64,000 nt of DNA from Rhizopus arrhizus (lineage: Eukaryota > Mucoromycota > Mucoromycetes > Mucorales > Rhizopodaceae). Positions within the stretch are counted from its first letter, which is position 1, and the number at the start of each line of letters is the position of its first letter. The translations under genes were made by a program, and so were the position numbers. The DNA lies in NCBI GenBank assembly GCA_024220505.1, contig JAKZZE010000016.1, positions 310,001-374,000 on the forward strand. The letters run 5' to 3'. Positions 32,873 to 42,004 of the stretch are shown piece by piece. The notes beneath the pieces were generated by a model, which worked only from the letters and a program-made list of their open reading frames with translations, did no database searches and had not been told where the DNA came from.

Positions 32873-34122
32873 ATGAGTGGAGAAAGCGGTAAAGGATTTG
32901 ATCTCCTGAAGAAGGTTGAAATTTTAATTTTTTTTTTTTATGATAGACTTTAGTAGTTTAGTTGAATCATGTTCCAAAGAAAATAATGGTATATCAGCTT
33001 GTACACCAACAACAGCAGACATTTGGATGAATGGTACAAGCCATTATTTTATATGGAAATACAAGTAAACAATCCTACCTCCCCCCTTCCCCTTTTTTTT
33101 TAACTTTTTCTTTATTTGCAGTAATCCATTTTATGTCAATGCAGTAAAGAGATAGAAATAGTATTATGATACAATCAAACTAAACATATTTTTATACAAA
33201 GGAATACTTGAACCTTTACTTGTATTACATTATCAACTACGCTTATGTCAATGTCAAAAATTACAACAACCTTACTACATTGACAGGTGGTATCAGTATC
33301 ACCGTAGATGATTCTTGGTTTTTAAGTCCAAGTCTAACAAGTCAAAACTTGACAATGTATGGATTTTTATTACCTTCGACAGCTAATGTAACTCTAGAAT
33401 TATCAAATCCAGACAGTCAATATCCCCGACCTTTCAATTTTACTGTAACTCGTAAAGTTTGCTTATTATTTATAAAAGCATAGGACTTAGATATTTTTAT
33501 ACTAGAACTTGCATCTACCAACCTAAATAGTAATCCAACCAGCGCATCTACCAATAATTCAACTACGGATGATACCACAAATAACAATAATAATAACTCT
33601 CATAATACAACCCATAACGCATTACCCGGTTGGGCTATTGCCGTGATTGTGATTGCCGTCATCGGCTTGATCTGTGGTGCAGTCGCCCTTTTCTGGATCA
33701 CAGTCATCTCTCGTAAAAATAAAAAGAACAATAAACTCATACCCGTCATCATCACGCCCAAGCCTGGCAAGAACACTGAAAAGGTCCTTGTCGACAGCAT
33801 CTCTGTCAATTCTCAGGCACCGATCCTTGCCTGTCGTTCATCTGAAAGTGTGGCCATGCGAGAATCAAGTATCGCATCACGACCCTTGACGGATGCGACG
33901 ATTGAGGCCTTTAGGAGCACACCGATGTATGAAGAAGAAGAAGAGATGAGAAGAAGAAGGTTAGGCGAGGCCTTACTGCAAAAACAATTGGAAGAAGATG
34001 GCACGTCGGTGAAACATGCGGGTCGGTTCACTCATGTGAAAAGTTTGGCAGATATCCAAAAGAGTGCTATTGTTGAACAACCTTTACCACCACCACCTGC
34101 TTTAACTATAAATAAAAATTGA
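32873..34122 (+). CDS. Single-pass membrane protein with N-glycosylated ectodomain
   Basis: Five exons (32873-32888, 32947-33064, 33122-33143, 33202-33444, 33484-34122) give 345 residues. The ectodomain has Cys residues early (ESCSKENNG, SACTPTTAD), an immunoglobulin-like stretch (NLYLYYIINYAYVNV, then ITVDDSWF) and at least six N-x-S/T sites. An Asn/Thr-rich stalk leads to one transmembrane helix (WAIAVIVIAVIGLICGAVAL) and a basic stop-transfer (RKNKKNNK). The cytoplasmic tail of about 130 residues is charged and ends in a proline run (PLPPPPAL). It resembles mucoralean surface proteins of unknown role. No signal peptide is seen at the chosen start, so the first exon may be wrong; the 22-nt third exon is inferred from frame and splice sites. 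Confidence 0.65.
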
Positions 34123-34232
34123 AATATTCATCCTATCCAACCCACTCGATTCGTCTTTGTTCTCTGGTCATTTGTGACTCCATTTCCAATGATTCCATAT
34201 ATAAAAAAAAAGGACTCAGCTATCCTATTTCT

Positions 34233-34268
<36 letters not shown>

Positions 34269-34279
34269 TGCTTTACAAA

Positions 34280-35089
34280 ATGAATGACGATATTGAACCA
34301 CCCAGTTATGATCATGCTTTACAATCCAGTGAGACCCAAGTGCTTCAGTATGGAAAATACAAGGACGCAAGCTATGATTCGTTTGAAAGAGGAGAGATGT
34401 TCATCCAAGCATTTTCTTCTCAGCTGGATCGTTTCCCATCCGAGAAAGTACAGCAAGTTCAACAGCACGGATTCCTCTCTGTGATTCACATCGATGACAC
34501 CACACAGACAAACAAACTCTATCAACATCCTCTCGGTCCTCAAGCCTTCACGGCCACTGGACACACACTTCATTTTTGGCCACAACTGAAACAAACCTAC
34601 CCAGATCTTGATGTGATCGCTCAAGGCTCGCATCCTTTTCTCAGCCTAAAAGATTATGGATCCAAATTCCAATCCATCACCCATCATTATTTTGAAATAA
34701 CTGTCAATCAGGTCCCAAGTAAGGATACAGTGATCGCCATCGGTCTAAGCACACAGCCTTATCCCATCTTTCGCATGCCCGGTTGGAATAAATTCTCCGT
34801 GGGCTACCACAGTGATGACGGCCACAAGTTTTGTGATGATGCGACAGGCGGACAGGCCTACGGGCCATCGTGGGGCCCTGGGGATACGGTTGGATGCGGC
34901 TACTGCCCCGAGACAGGACAGGTCTATTTCACAAAGAACGGACAACAGATCGGTACCGCCTTCAGTCAGCTCAGCCAGCACTGTTATTTCCCAAGTATCG
35001 GTGCAGACGGACCCGCGACCGTTCAGGTCAATTTCGGTCAACTCCCTTTCCTTTATCCAATCGACCCATGGGCAGGACAATTTTTATAA
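34280..35089 (+). CDS. SPRY-domain protein with PPxY motif, Ssh4/Ear1-like adaptor
   Basis: Intronless, 269 residues. Residues 7-10 are PPSY, a PPxY motif that binds WW domains of Nedd4/Rsp5 ubiquitin ligases. The rest holds a SPRY domain: YFEITVNQVPSKDTVIAIGL, SVGYHSDDGHKF, GPGDTVGCGYCPETGQVYFT and KNGQQIGTAF, the GD-x-VGCG and FTKNG hallmarks. Yeast Ssh4 and Ear1 combine a transmembrane helix, SPRY and PPxY to direct cargo ubiquitination in the endosomal system. This protein has no membrane helix of its own; the gene immediately upstream encodes one. A poly(T) tract (34231-34267) precedes the ATG. Confidence 0.8.
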   Translation: MNDDIEPPSYDHALQSSETQVLQYGKYKDASYDSFERGEMFIQAFSSQLDRFPSEKVQQVQQHGFLSVIHIDDTTQTNKLYQHPLGPQAFTATGHTLHFWPQLKQTYPDLDVIAQGSHPFLSLKDYGSKFQSITHHYFEITVNQVPSKDTVIAIGLSTQPYPIFRMPGWNKFSVGYHSDDGHKFCDDATGGQAYGPSWGPGDTVGCGYCPETGQVYFTKNGQQIGTAFSQLSQHCYFPSIGADGPATVQVNFGQLPFLYPIDPWAGQFL

Positions 35090-35139
35090 TGTTTATTGGT
35101 ATAACAAAAAATAAAAAAAAACACACACTCTCTCTCTCT

Positions 35140-35569
35140 TTATTCTTTTGCTTTTTCATCACTTCCGGTTTCAGCTAAAGGACTTTCTTTCACAGGACTT
35201 GCGCCAGGTTGAGAAACAGGATTTGAATGAGGAATGGTATCAGGTGAAGGATGTTCTGAACCTATTGTTGCTAAAGGTTCTTTACCAGCTTTGGTTAAGA
35301 AATAATCACCAGAATCAAAATATTTACGTTCCTAAGAAAGAATATTAAAATATATTATAAGCAATCCTATCTCATTACCTTGAGTGTGTGGCCTAAAAGA
35401 TCTTTACGATCAGGAAGTTTACCGTACATGCGGAATAACTTTCTTTCTTCTTCAGTTAATTTCTATTTTAAATAATTAGAAAAAAAAAAAAAAAAAACAT
35501 TTCATATTTAATTAGCACAAAGCATCACTTTACACTGACATCAACTTTATTTGCTTGAGCTGGATTCAT
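35140..35569 (-). CDS. IGO1: Endosulfine/ARPP-19 family protein (Igo1-like)
   Basis: Small inhibitor of PP2A-B55 that becomes active when phosphorylated by Greatwall/Rim15 kinases on entry into quiescence or mitosis. Exons 35569-35534, 35462-35379 and 35331-35140 give 103 residues. LTEEERKLFRMYGKLPDRKD is the conserved entry, and KYFDSGDYFLTKAG contains the diagnostic FDSGDY box whose Ser is the phosphorylation site. The C-terminal tail is Pro/Ser-rich and disordered. It converges with the SPRY gene, with only 50 bp between the two stop codons. The first exon (MNPAQANKVDVS) is inferred from a GTAAAG donor. The PP2A scaffold subunit is encoded 19 kb away at 54904-57179. Confidence 0.93.
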
Positions 35570-35606
35570 GTTTCTTTTTAGCAAATAATATCAAGTGTAT
35601 GAAAGT

Positions 35607-35622
35607 AAGAAAAAAAAAAAAG

Positions 35623-35653
<31 letters not shown>
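35607..35653. repeat. Interrupted poly(A) tract
   Basis: About 45 A with a single G interruption early on, just upstream of the Igo1-like start on the opposite strand; equivalent to a T tract in its promoter. Confidence 0.8.
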
Positions 35654-35656
<3 letters not shown>

Positions 35657-35965
35657 AGGGTGAGAAAGTGACGTATGCTTTAATGTGTGTTTTGCACTCC
35701 TCCAAAAAAATAGAAAGCAAGCATGCTCTTCTTGTATTCTCTTCAACAGAACAACAGACAGAAAATGTTTTTTTTTTTTAAATTAGTGCCTTTGGGTAAA
35801 CATGATGTGAAAGCATCTGATTTAATGAAAAGTTGCTTTTCACTACAGCTATCTTGGATAAAGGTATAAAGTTTAACCTGCAAACTAGCAGTATTCTTTC
35901 TTCTTTTCTCATGTGTTCCTTTTCATCAACGTACACATATCATACCATTTATCAATTCCAACAAA

Positions 35966-35968
<3 letters not shown>

Positions 35969-36002
<34 letters not shown>
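35969..36002. repeat. (GA)n microsatellite
   Basis: About 17 GA units about 130 bp before the four-TM protein ATG, probably in its promoter or leader. Confidence 0.85.
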
Positions 36003-36007
<5 letters not shown>

Positions 36008-36132
36008 AGTGTACTCATGCTTCTTTATATCAAGTCGAGATTTATTTTTATTACAATTTTCAATTTCAGTTTATTTTGTCTATTTTTGTACATTTCATTT
36101 ACAAAACTTTTTTTCTTTCTCTTTTATTTATA

Positions 36133-37060
36133 ATGGGATTCACATCAGAAAAGTGCTGCTGCTTTATACCACTTCGATTAGGAGCTTTTATTATTGCTCT
36201 TTGGTTTTTCGTAAGTAAAGAAAATTGCGCTACGCAAATAATTGAAACTGATATGTTTTGTGTACAAAGGTTGCTTATTTTTTGGATGCAGTTACTGGAT
36301 TCCTCGGCATCAATGGTAATTGCTTAAAGTAGAAAAAAAGTAGAGAACAAGTGTGTTGAATTGTTACTTTAGCTGTTGTTGTATATTCCGGACAGACAGT
36401 CAAAGCTTGGTACTATGTTGATTTGATATTTACAATCATGGTACTCGTTGGTGGACTGTCGGGTATCATTGGCACTTTATTTGTAAGATGAATTCAACCC
36501 ATCTCTATCTCCTTTTAACCTATACATCATCAGGCACAAAGAAAATCAGCGAAATTATTCAGTTTTACTATCTGGATTTGTTGCTTGTTATCATTTGTTA
36601 AGTATGTGGCAAGCCTTGTATTGATGATTATTTATCGTCAAAATATGATCAATACCTGCATTCGATCAGGATTCGTGAGCTTCAATAATGCACAGATAGG
36701 TCTTGTACCTAGTAATATATCCACTAATGGATATTATACACCTGTTAAATATCCAAACACACTGAATGCTCATGCTACCTCAGCTGAAGATTGTCAGCAA
36801 GCCATTCGATTGCTTATCATCACTTGGGGTGTTATCATCTTTGTTGTTCAACTCGTGCAGGTAAAAAAAAAAAAAAAAAAAAAAATTGTATAAATGGTCA
36901 GCATAGTAACTGATTCATGGTCATTGTATAGCTTTATTTTGCAACAGTTGTCAGTAGTTATGCCAATCGATTGAGTAGTGGAGCGCGCCATCATCGTCTT
37001 CATGATCAACAAATTAAGGATTTTGAGGAATCCCGTTTCCATATGTCCACTGTGTATTAA
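36133..37060 (+). CDS. Four-TM membrane protein, possibly Kei1-like
   Basis: Five exons (36133-36210, 36270-36315, 36373-36482, 36534-36860, 36932-37060) give 229 residues. It starts MGFTSEKCCCFIPLRLGAFI and has four hydrophobic segments: ALWFFVAYFLDAVTGFL, FTIMVLVGGLSGIIGTLF, FTIWICCLLSFVKYVASL and LLIITWGVIIFVVQLVQLYF. A Cys-containing loop of about 55 residues lies between the third and fourth, and a charged tail (GARHHRLHDQQIKDFEE) follows. The Cys-FIPLR entry followed by a helix is reminiscent of Kei1, the regulatory subunit of inositol phosphorylceramide synthase, but the resemblance is slight. It could equally be a tetraspanin-like protein. Confidence 0.7.
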
Positions 37061-38299
37061 GTTAAAGAAAATAAATAAAGAAAATAGGTACCTCACAATT
37101 AAGATTTACTATTCAGTTTTCTTTAATGTCAACAAAAGTATGCTTGTATATCTACTGATGTTCAATCGGGTCTTTTTTCTATTGGTCAAATAATATTCAT
37201 TGTTCCTGAATTATTTACTATTAGTTCATTCTAAAAGTCTTTATAATCGGACTGTTCAATTACCTTTAAGCCGCTGGTTGTCTTTTTTTTTTTGAACTTG
37301 ATAGCCAACACTTGCACTTTATAAAGTGATCCTGTTTCTAAGGATGATCTCGATACAAAAATCGATATTCTTAAAACATGTTAGCAGATCAGTTTTAATC
37401 AGATATGGATTTGCACCGTTAGGGTTTTTCCTTTGTTTTGAATGCTATTACTCTCATCACGATCATTTATGTTAAGGTACAGTGGCATCATCTTTTGAGA
37501 AAATAAAGTACGAACAAACTGATTACAAAAAGGATAAAATTCTAAAATCAGCATTAAAGTCAATAGTTTTGTAGCAAACTTTGTCGGTTTACCTATAATC
37601 CAATTGCAATTCTACCTTTTAACTCAATATATAATCGCTATAAAAAGACAAGCAATGCTATTTGACACCTACAGTAATAATGCAAAAAAAAGGGGCATCT
37701 CTCGACTTGTATAATGCGTTTATTCATAATTTTAATAACAACCCTGTTCAATTGCATCTTTGTATAATCAAGAAAAAAAGTGAAGCAAAGTATTGTAAGA
37801 TTAAGCTACCGAGAAGACACGCAACGAGCCATTTCTGTTTTTTTTTTCTCTTCAGCAAAAAAATACATATGTTAATGGCTGTGATGTACTCTAATATTAC
37901 AGTTTTTTGCAAAAATGTCGAAATATGCAATATATTCGGTGCTGATAAATGAGTGAATACAACTACTAGCATATAAACAGTCTCTTCATCCTACTAGTTG
38001 CGCTTTGTTTTAAACTTAATGCTTTGTATAGCTTTTACTCTTCAACTTTTTGTTGAGGATACATGCTTTTTTTTTCTTTGATATTACTTACCGATTGCTT
38101 TTATGCTTTTGACTGATATGATTTATTAACAAGGTAATATAGCATCATGAAATATAGTTTTACGAGAAGGATGAATGGAAAGAAAAACAAAGTTCCTTCT
38201 CTTATAAAGTTGGCTTTTTATTTTGCCATATTATTTTTACACATACAATGAAATGTCAAAATAGTGACCTTTTTTTTTTTTCAAACAAATTTTTTTATA
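37061..38299. other. Intergenic region
   Basis: AT-rich. Open frames at 37662-37972 overlap on both strands and have no family features. A T tract (38271-38281) and an AT-rich leader precede the next gene. Confidence 0.5.
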
Positions 38300-39262
38300 A
38301 TGACAATTCAAGTACGATCCAAACGAAGGGTATTGCCTAAACGTTCAATAATCGACGTTGATTTCGTTTCACCTACTACACACAATTTACAAGATCTACT
38401 TTGTACAGTGACACAGATACCTTCAAAACAAGATTACAATGTCATCAATGAACTTTTCGGAAAAAGTAACAGTACAGCAAAACAGCAGTTGCCACCAATA
38501 GTTATTGGCCAATCTACGCGCAGCAGACTGGCGAAAAAAAAAGAACAAGTTGATATACCTGTTGAAAAGAGTAGGATAAATGATGAAGAAATGTCGAGTG
38601 AAAGCATAGTGGAGGATGTGGTAGAGAATGAATTAATAGAGAATGATGATGATAACAATAGCTCAATACACAGTAATGACAGTAGTAATAATAATGACAA
38701 TAGTGATCATAATGACAGTACAGATGATAATGATAGCAGCAACTCGATAGAAAACAAGAATGACATCAATAAAAGTTGCAGTGACATGACCCAGAGTGAA
38801 TATAATTCAGAGATTGAAGATTCAAAAGACGCGTTAATAAGCATTTGTGATTCAATGGATTTAACAACAAAAGAAGAGATGTGTTTAGATCATCTTGCAA
38901 AAGATACGGAAACCTCTTTATCAGGAAGAGTTGAAGGAGATTTAATAATAAGCAAAAATAGCAAACAAAGACCGACGACAAGCCCAACCAAAAAGAGAAA
39001 AAAGAAGCGAGCGTGTGAAAAAAGGAAGACATCATTTATGATGCCACCTTACAAAATACCCAAGAAACCTCGTTCACATGAGACACTCAAGATACTAAAA
39101 CAGTCAGGGGCCCTCGATTGGGTTGTGAATGGCCGAGATGTTGACCCTAGAAAGAAGGGTATTGGGAAAGTAAGGAAAAGACAGCTAAAGTGTAGGTTAC
39201 ATCGTCCCTTCATCACTAAACGAATCATTCATAATAAACATGCTTGGCTTATTAAAAATTAA
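38300..39262 (+). CDS. Acidic/basic nuclear-type protein of unknown function
   Basis: Intronless, 320 residues. The N-terminus (VRSKRRVLPKRSIIDVDF) is basic. Residues about 110-165 are a low-complexity Asn/Asp/Ser region. Residues about 235-260 form a strongly basic block (SPTKKRKKKRACEKRKT) that looks like a nuclear localisation signal. The C-terminal 60 residues are more ordered (LKILKQSGALDWVVNGRDVD, then QLKCRLHRPFITKRI). I do not recognise the family. The mix suggests a chromatin or nucleolar protein, which is inference only. The ATG at 38300 is the first in frame after a stop-containing T-rich leader. Confidence 0.7.
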   Translation: MTIQVRSKRRVLPKRSIIDVDFVSPTTHNLQDLLCTVTQIPSKQDYNVINELFGKSNSTAKQQLPPIVIGQSTRSRLAKKKEQVDIPVEKSRINDEEMSSESIVEDVVENELIENDDDNNSSIHSNDSSNNNDNSDHNDSTDDNDSSNSIENKNDINKSCSDMTQSEYNSEIEDSKDALISICDSMDLTTKEEMCLDHLAKDTETSLSGRVEGDLIISKNSKQRPTTSPTKKRKKKRACEKRKTSFMMPPYKIPKKPRSHETLKILKQSGALDWVVNGRDVDPRKKGIGKVRKRQLKCRLHRPFITKRIIHNKHAWLIKN

Positions 39263-39331
39263 CCAATCATAATTCAACATCAATTATGAGCAATAACTGA
39301 TAAACCAATCAAATTTCGAATTAAAAGGTGC

Positions 39332-39338
39332 TATAAAA
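39332..39338 (+). promoter_or_regulatory. TATA box of the Gcn4-like gene
   Basis: TATAAAA about 410 bp upstream of the main start codon. If transcription starts about 30-60 bp downstream, the leader is about 350 nt, long enough to contain both upstream ORFs; the ATGs at 39350 and 39353 would then lie before the transcript start. Confidence 0.5.
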
Positions 39339-39513
39339 GCCATCTAGAAATGATGAAAAAGAATTTCTTTTTTTTTTTCTTCTTCTTCTTTACTATTTAA
39401 CAAAGTATCCCTCTATTCTTTGCTTTTTTTTTATTGCAACCCTTTTAATTATTTTATTATCTTTTAAAAACTCCTTCAATTATTTTTGTGTATAGCTTAT
39501 TATTATATCAAAA

Positions 39514-39528
39514 ATGATTGCCTTTTAA
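39514..39528 (+). promoter_or_regulatory. Upstream ORF 1 (4 codons)
   Basis: ATG ATT GCC TTT TAA. A very short first uORF is the hallmark of Gcn4, CPC1 and ATF4 leaders, where ribosomes stay on the message after terminating and scan on. It ends 107 nt before the second uORF. Confidence 0.65.
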
Positions 39529-39565
39529 ATCCCTTCGCTCCCCTTTTTCGCTTTTTTTAATTGTC

Positions 39566-39635
39566 TTGTTAAATCTCTTGATTGTTAAATTTGTTAAATT
39601 TTGTTAAATTGTTAAATTTGTTAAATTTGTTAAAT
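39566..39635 (+). repeat. TTGTTAAATT tandem repeat in the uORF spacer
   Basis: About seven imperfect TTGTTAAAT units fill the space between uORF1 and uORF2. The stretch is almost free of G and C, so the RNA would be unstructured, and it contains no ATG until the last unit runs into the uORF2 start. Confidence 0.8.
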
Positions 39636-39731
39636 ATGTCCTTTGAAAAAGTTGGCTACCAGCTCCCCAATAAACCCTTCTTCGCTTATACTACAGACGA
39701 ACCCTCCACTTGCAACAGAAAGAAAAACTAG
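39636..39731 (+). promoter_or_regulatory. Upstream ORF 2 (31 codons)
   Basis: ATG at 39636, stop TAG at 39729-39731, encoding MSFEKVGYQLPNKPFFAYTT and 11 more residues. It ends 14 nt before the main ATG, too close for efficient reinitiation, so it should repress the main frame unless skipped. Confidence 0.65.
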
Positions 39732-39745
39732 AAAACGAAACACCA

Positions 39746-40399
39746 ATGACTCATCAAAATCAATTTTATCCTCAAACTCAAGCCATCGCGCCACCCACTC
39801 CAATGTCCACTCAAGACCTCCATCAAGTATTCTCTGATTGGCTTATCCCCTCTCAAGATGTTGTGTTGAAACAAGAGGAAATTCAAGATATCCTGGGCTT
39901 ATTCTCTCCTCCACTTACAGCAAGTCCCGTATCTGAAAATGAATCTTCAATGTCCTCTTGTGATTTAATCTCCTTGTTTCCCGACGTAGTGGGTTCTACT
40001 CCAGTAAAACCCGTTCAATCCAAACGCCGCTTAACTCCTATTATGCCCAAGACTTCGAACGTGGTCCCAATTGCTCCTCGTCCTGGTCATTTTAGTGCCC
40101 CTGTGACTCCCAAAAGAAAGGCAAGTCATGAAGATGGGGATGAAATGGCAATGAAACGACAAAAGAATACGGACGCTGCTCGTCGATCTCGACTTAAAAA
40201 AATACTCAAGATGGAAAACTTGGAAAAGCAGGTCAAGGATTTGGAGTGTGAAAATTCAAGACTTACGACCCGTGTTGCCGTGCTAGAGTCTGAAAAAGGT
40301 ACACTCTCTTCAAAAGAAAAGTCACTTGAAGAACGTATACGTGTACTTGAAACTCAGCTTTCTGAAGCTCACCGAGCTCTTACAACTATTAGATCTTAA
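39746..40399 (+). CDS. bZIP transcription factor, Gcn4/CPC1-like
   Basis: Master activator of amino-acid biosynthetic genes under starvation. Intronless, 217 residues. The N-terminal half has acidic-hydrophobic activation segments (FSDWLIPSQDVVLKQEE, then IQDILGLFSPPL and DLISLFPDVVG). The basic region is MKRQKNTDAARRSRLKKILK, aligning with Gcn4 (N-T-[ED]-AARRSR). The zipper follows (MENLEKQVKDLECENSRL) and is longer than in Gcn4, with further heptads to the end. The leader has a 4-codon and a 31-codon uORF. The first codons, ATG ACT CAT, themselves spell the optimal Gcn4 binding site ATGACTCAT. LEU1 in this window has two TGACTCA sites. The start was chosen because upstream in-frame codons lack ATG. 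Confidence 0.9.
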   Translation: MTHQNQFYPQTQAIAPPTPMSTQDLHQVFSDWLIPSQDVVLKQEEIQDILGLFSPPLTASPVSENESSMSSCDLISLFPDVVGSTPVKPVQSKRRLTPIMPKTSNVVPIAPRPGHFSAPVTPKRKASHEDGDEMAMKRQKNTDAARRSRLKKILKMENLEKQVKDLECENSRLTTRVAVLESEKGTLSSKEKSLEERIRVLETQLSEAHRALTTIRS

Positions 40400-40424
40400 C
40401 TTTTTTTTTTTATTAAATAAACAT

Positions 40425-42004
40425 TTAAATATCAATGAAACCTTGAACAAATTCGTCTATTGAATCCAATGTACTTTGTTCCAATTTATCCTGTTTGGGT
40501 GATTTTCGAGCATAACAAATAAACCAATTCAAGTAAGATTTGTATCGCTCACACTCTTCCAAGATGGCATTGACCTCTTGTTTTCCTAATGTTTTGTCTG
40601 GCACATGAAGAGAAGACAAGAATTTTTTAAAGTTATCCGTATGCAAGCAATCGAGCTGTTGTTCAGTCCAGTATCCTAAGGGTAAAGCGACGTGATCTTG
40701 TGAGATGTCGATAAAGTGACCCAAGAAGGAGATGGTAGGTTGCTGAGGAGTAGAGACTGTAAGGAAAGCAAACAGAGGATGTTGTATGTTGGATTCCATT
40801 GTATTCACATGGTAGACAGGATTTATTCGTTGTTTGACTAATGTGTGTCAGTCATCCGATTTTCAACTATTTTTCTTTTTACTTACGTTCAGTGTTGATA
40901 ATTGAATTAGACAAGGGGCCAGCCCTTCGGATTGTATAATCAGTATCAATCACTTCAAAATAACTGCCTGGTTTCATGATGCGATGTATTTCAGACAAAA
41001 GATTTGACAATTCAATGGGCGATAAATAAAGCATCATTGATCGCATATAAATAAAATCAAACTGTTCATTCTCAAAAGGTAAAGGACCTTTGAGAATGTT
41101 GTGTGTTTGAAAATGAGCATTGGGTGGTTTGATGGTTGTTGGAAAGATAGGACACTCGTCAATTCCATAGAAATCTAGAATTCGAATTGAGTACCTACAA
41201 AATTAAATTTTGGGCTTATTTTTGCTTTTACCTGCATTTGGATACTCTGTAGCCATTTCCAATATCCAAGTACCTGGTCCACAGCCAATGTCAAGCACTC
41301 TGTGCTTTTTCTCTGACACGAGTAAATCATGAACGGGCGATATGAAATTCCATTGAAACATTACTTTTAATATGTAATGCTAATAAATGGAATTAGTCTT
41401 TGTGTGTACAAAATAAATTTGTATTTACCAAAGCGGTCAATCGATCTGCTTCATCATCATCACAAGGTAGCATAAATCTATTTAATGCATGGTTCTTGTA
41501 ATATTTACGTCCATCAATCATCAAGCAATTCGACTTTGCTAACGTGCAGTGAAGACTACTGCTAGTGTTAGAAGAGCGTGATGTGGTTGGTGTGATGGTA
41601 TTAAATAAAGACGAAGTTTGTGTATATGATTTTTGAATAGAGGATGCTGGTGTTCTTGTTGATGGTGAATTAGAGGATGATTTTTTAGGTTGCGGTAATG
41701 GTTCAGGTGTGATAGCAGCCACTTCAAAGAAATTAATGTGCGCTGTTTTACTACTCTTTTGTGTAACTGTTGTTCTAACAGAAGAAGAAGGAGTGGAAGA
41801 GTGACTACTAGCTGTAGCTGATGATGGTTTTCTTACAGGTGGTGGCTTTGATCTAGTAGCTTCCATATGTCCATCAAAAAAGTTATAAGGATTAGGTCCT
41901 GCAGGCTTTCTTCTGTTGCTGTTATTACTGTTAGCTTTAACAGTCGGATAACTGGATGCTGTACTAATGGACCGAGAATCCCCTGAGGACTGTGCATTTC
42001 CCAT
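40425..42004 (-). CDS. SAM-dependent methyltransferase with N-myristoylation signal
   Basis: Four exons (42004-41429, 41379-41232, 41174-40887, 40837-40425) give 474 residues. Residues about 1-160 are Ser/Thr/Pro-rich and disordered, starting MGNAQSSGDSR, a good N-myristoylation site (Gly2, Ser6). The class I methyltransferase fold follows: motif I VLDIGCGPGTWILEMA, then YPNADFYGIDECPIFP, FDFIYMRSMMLYLS and LSEIHRIMKPGSYFEVIDTD. The layout is like fungal LaeA/UMTA-type methyltransferases, whose substrates are mostly unknown. The C-terminal 130 residues are variable. Intron three uses the second of two possible acceptors (frame-forced). Its 3' end converges on the Gcn4-like gene with only 25 bp between stop codons. 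Confidence 0.85.

Noticed and set aside
35148..35348. Plus-strand frame of 66 codons
   Set aside because: Antisense shadow of the Igo1-like third exon, which has the diagnostic FDSGDY box.
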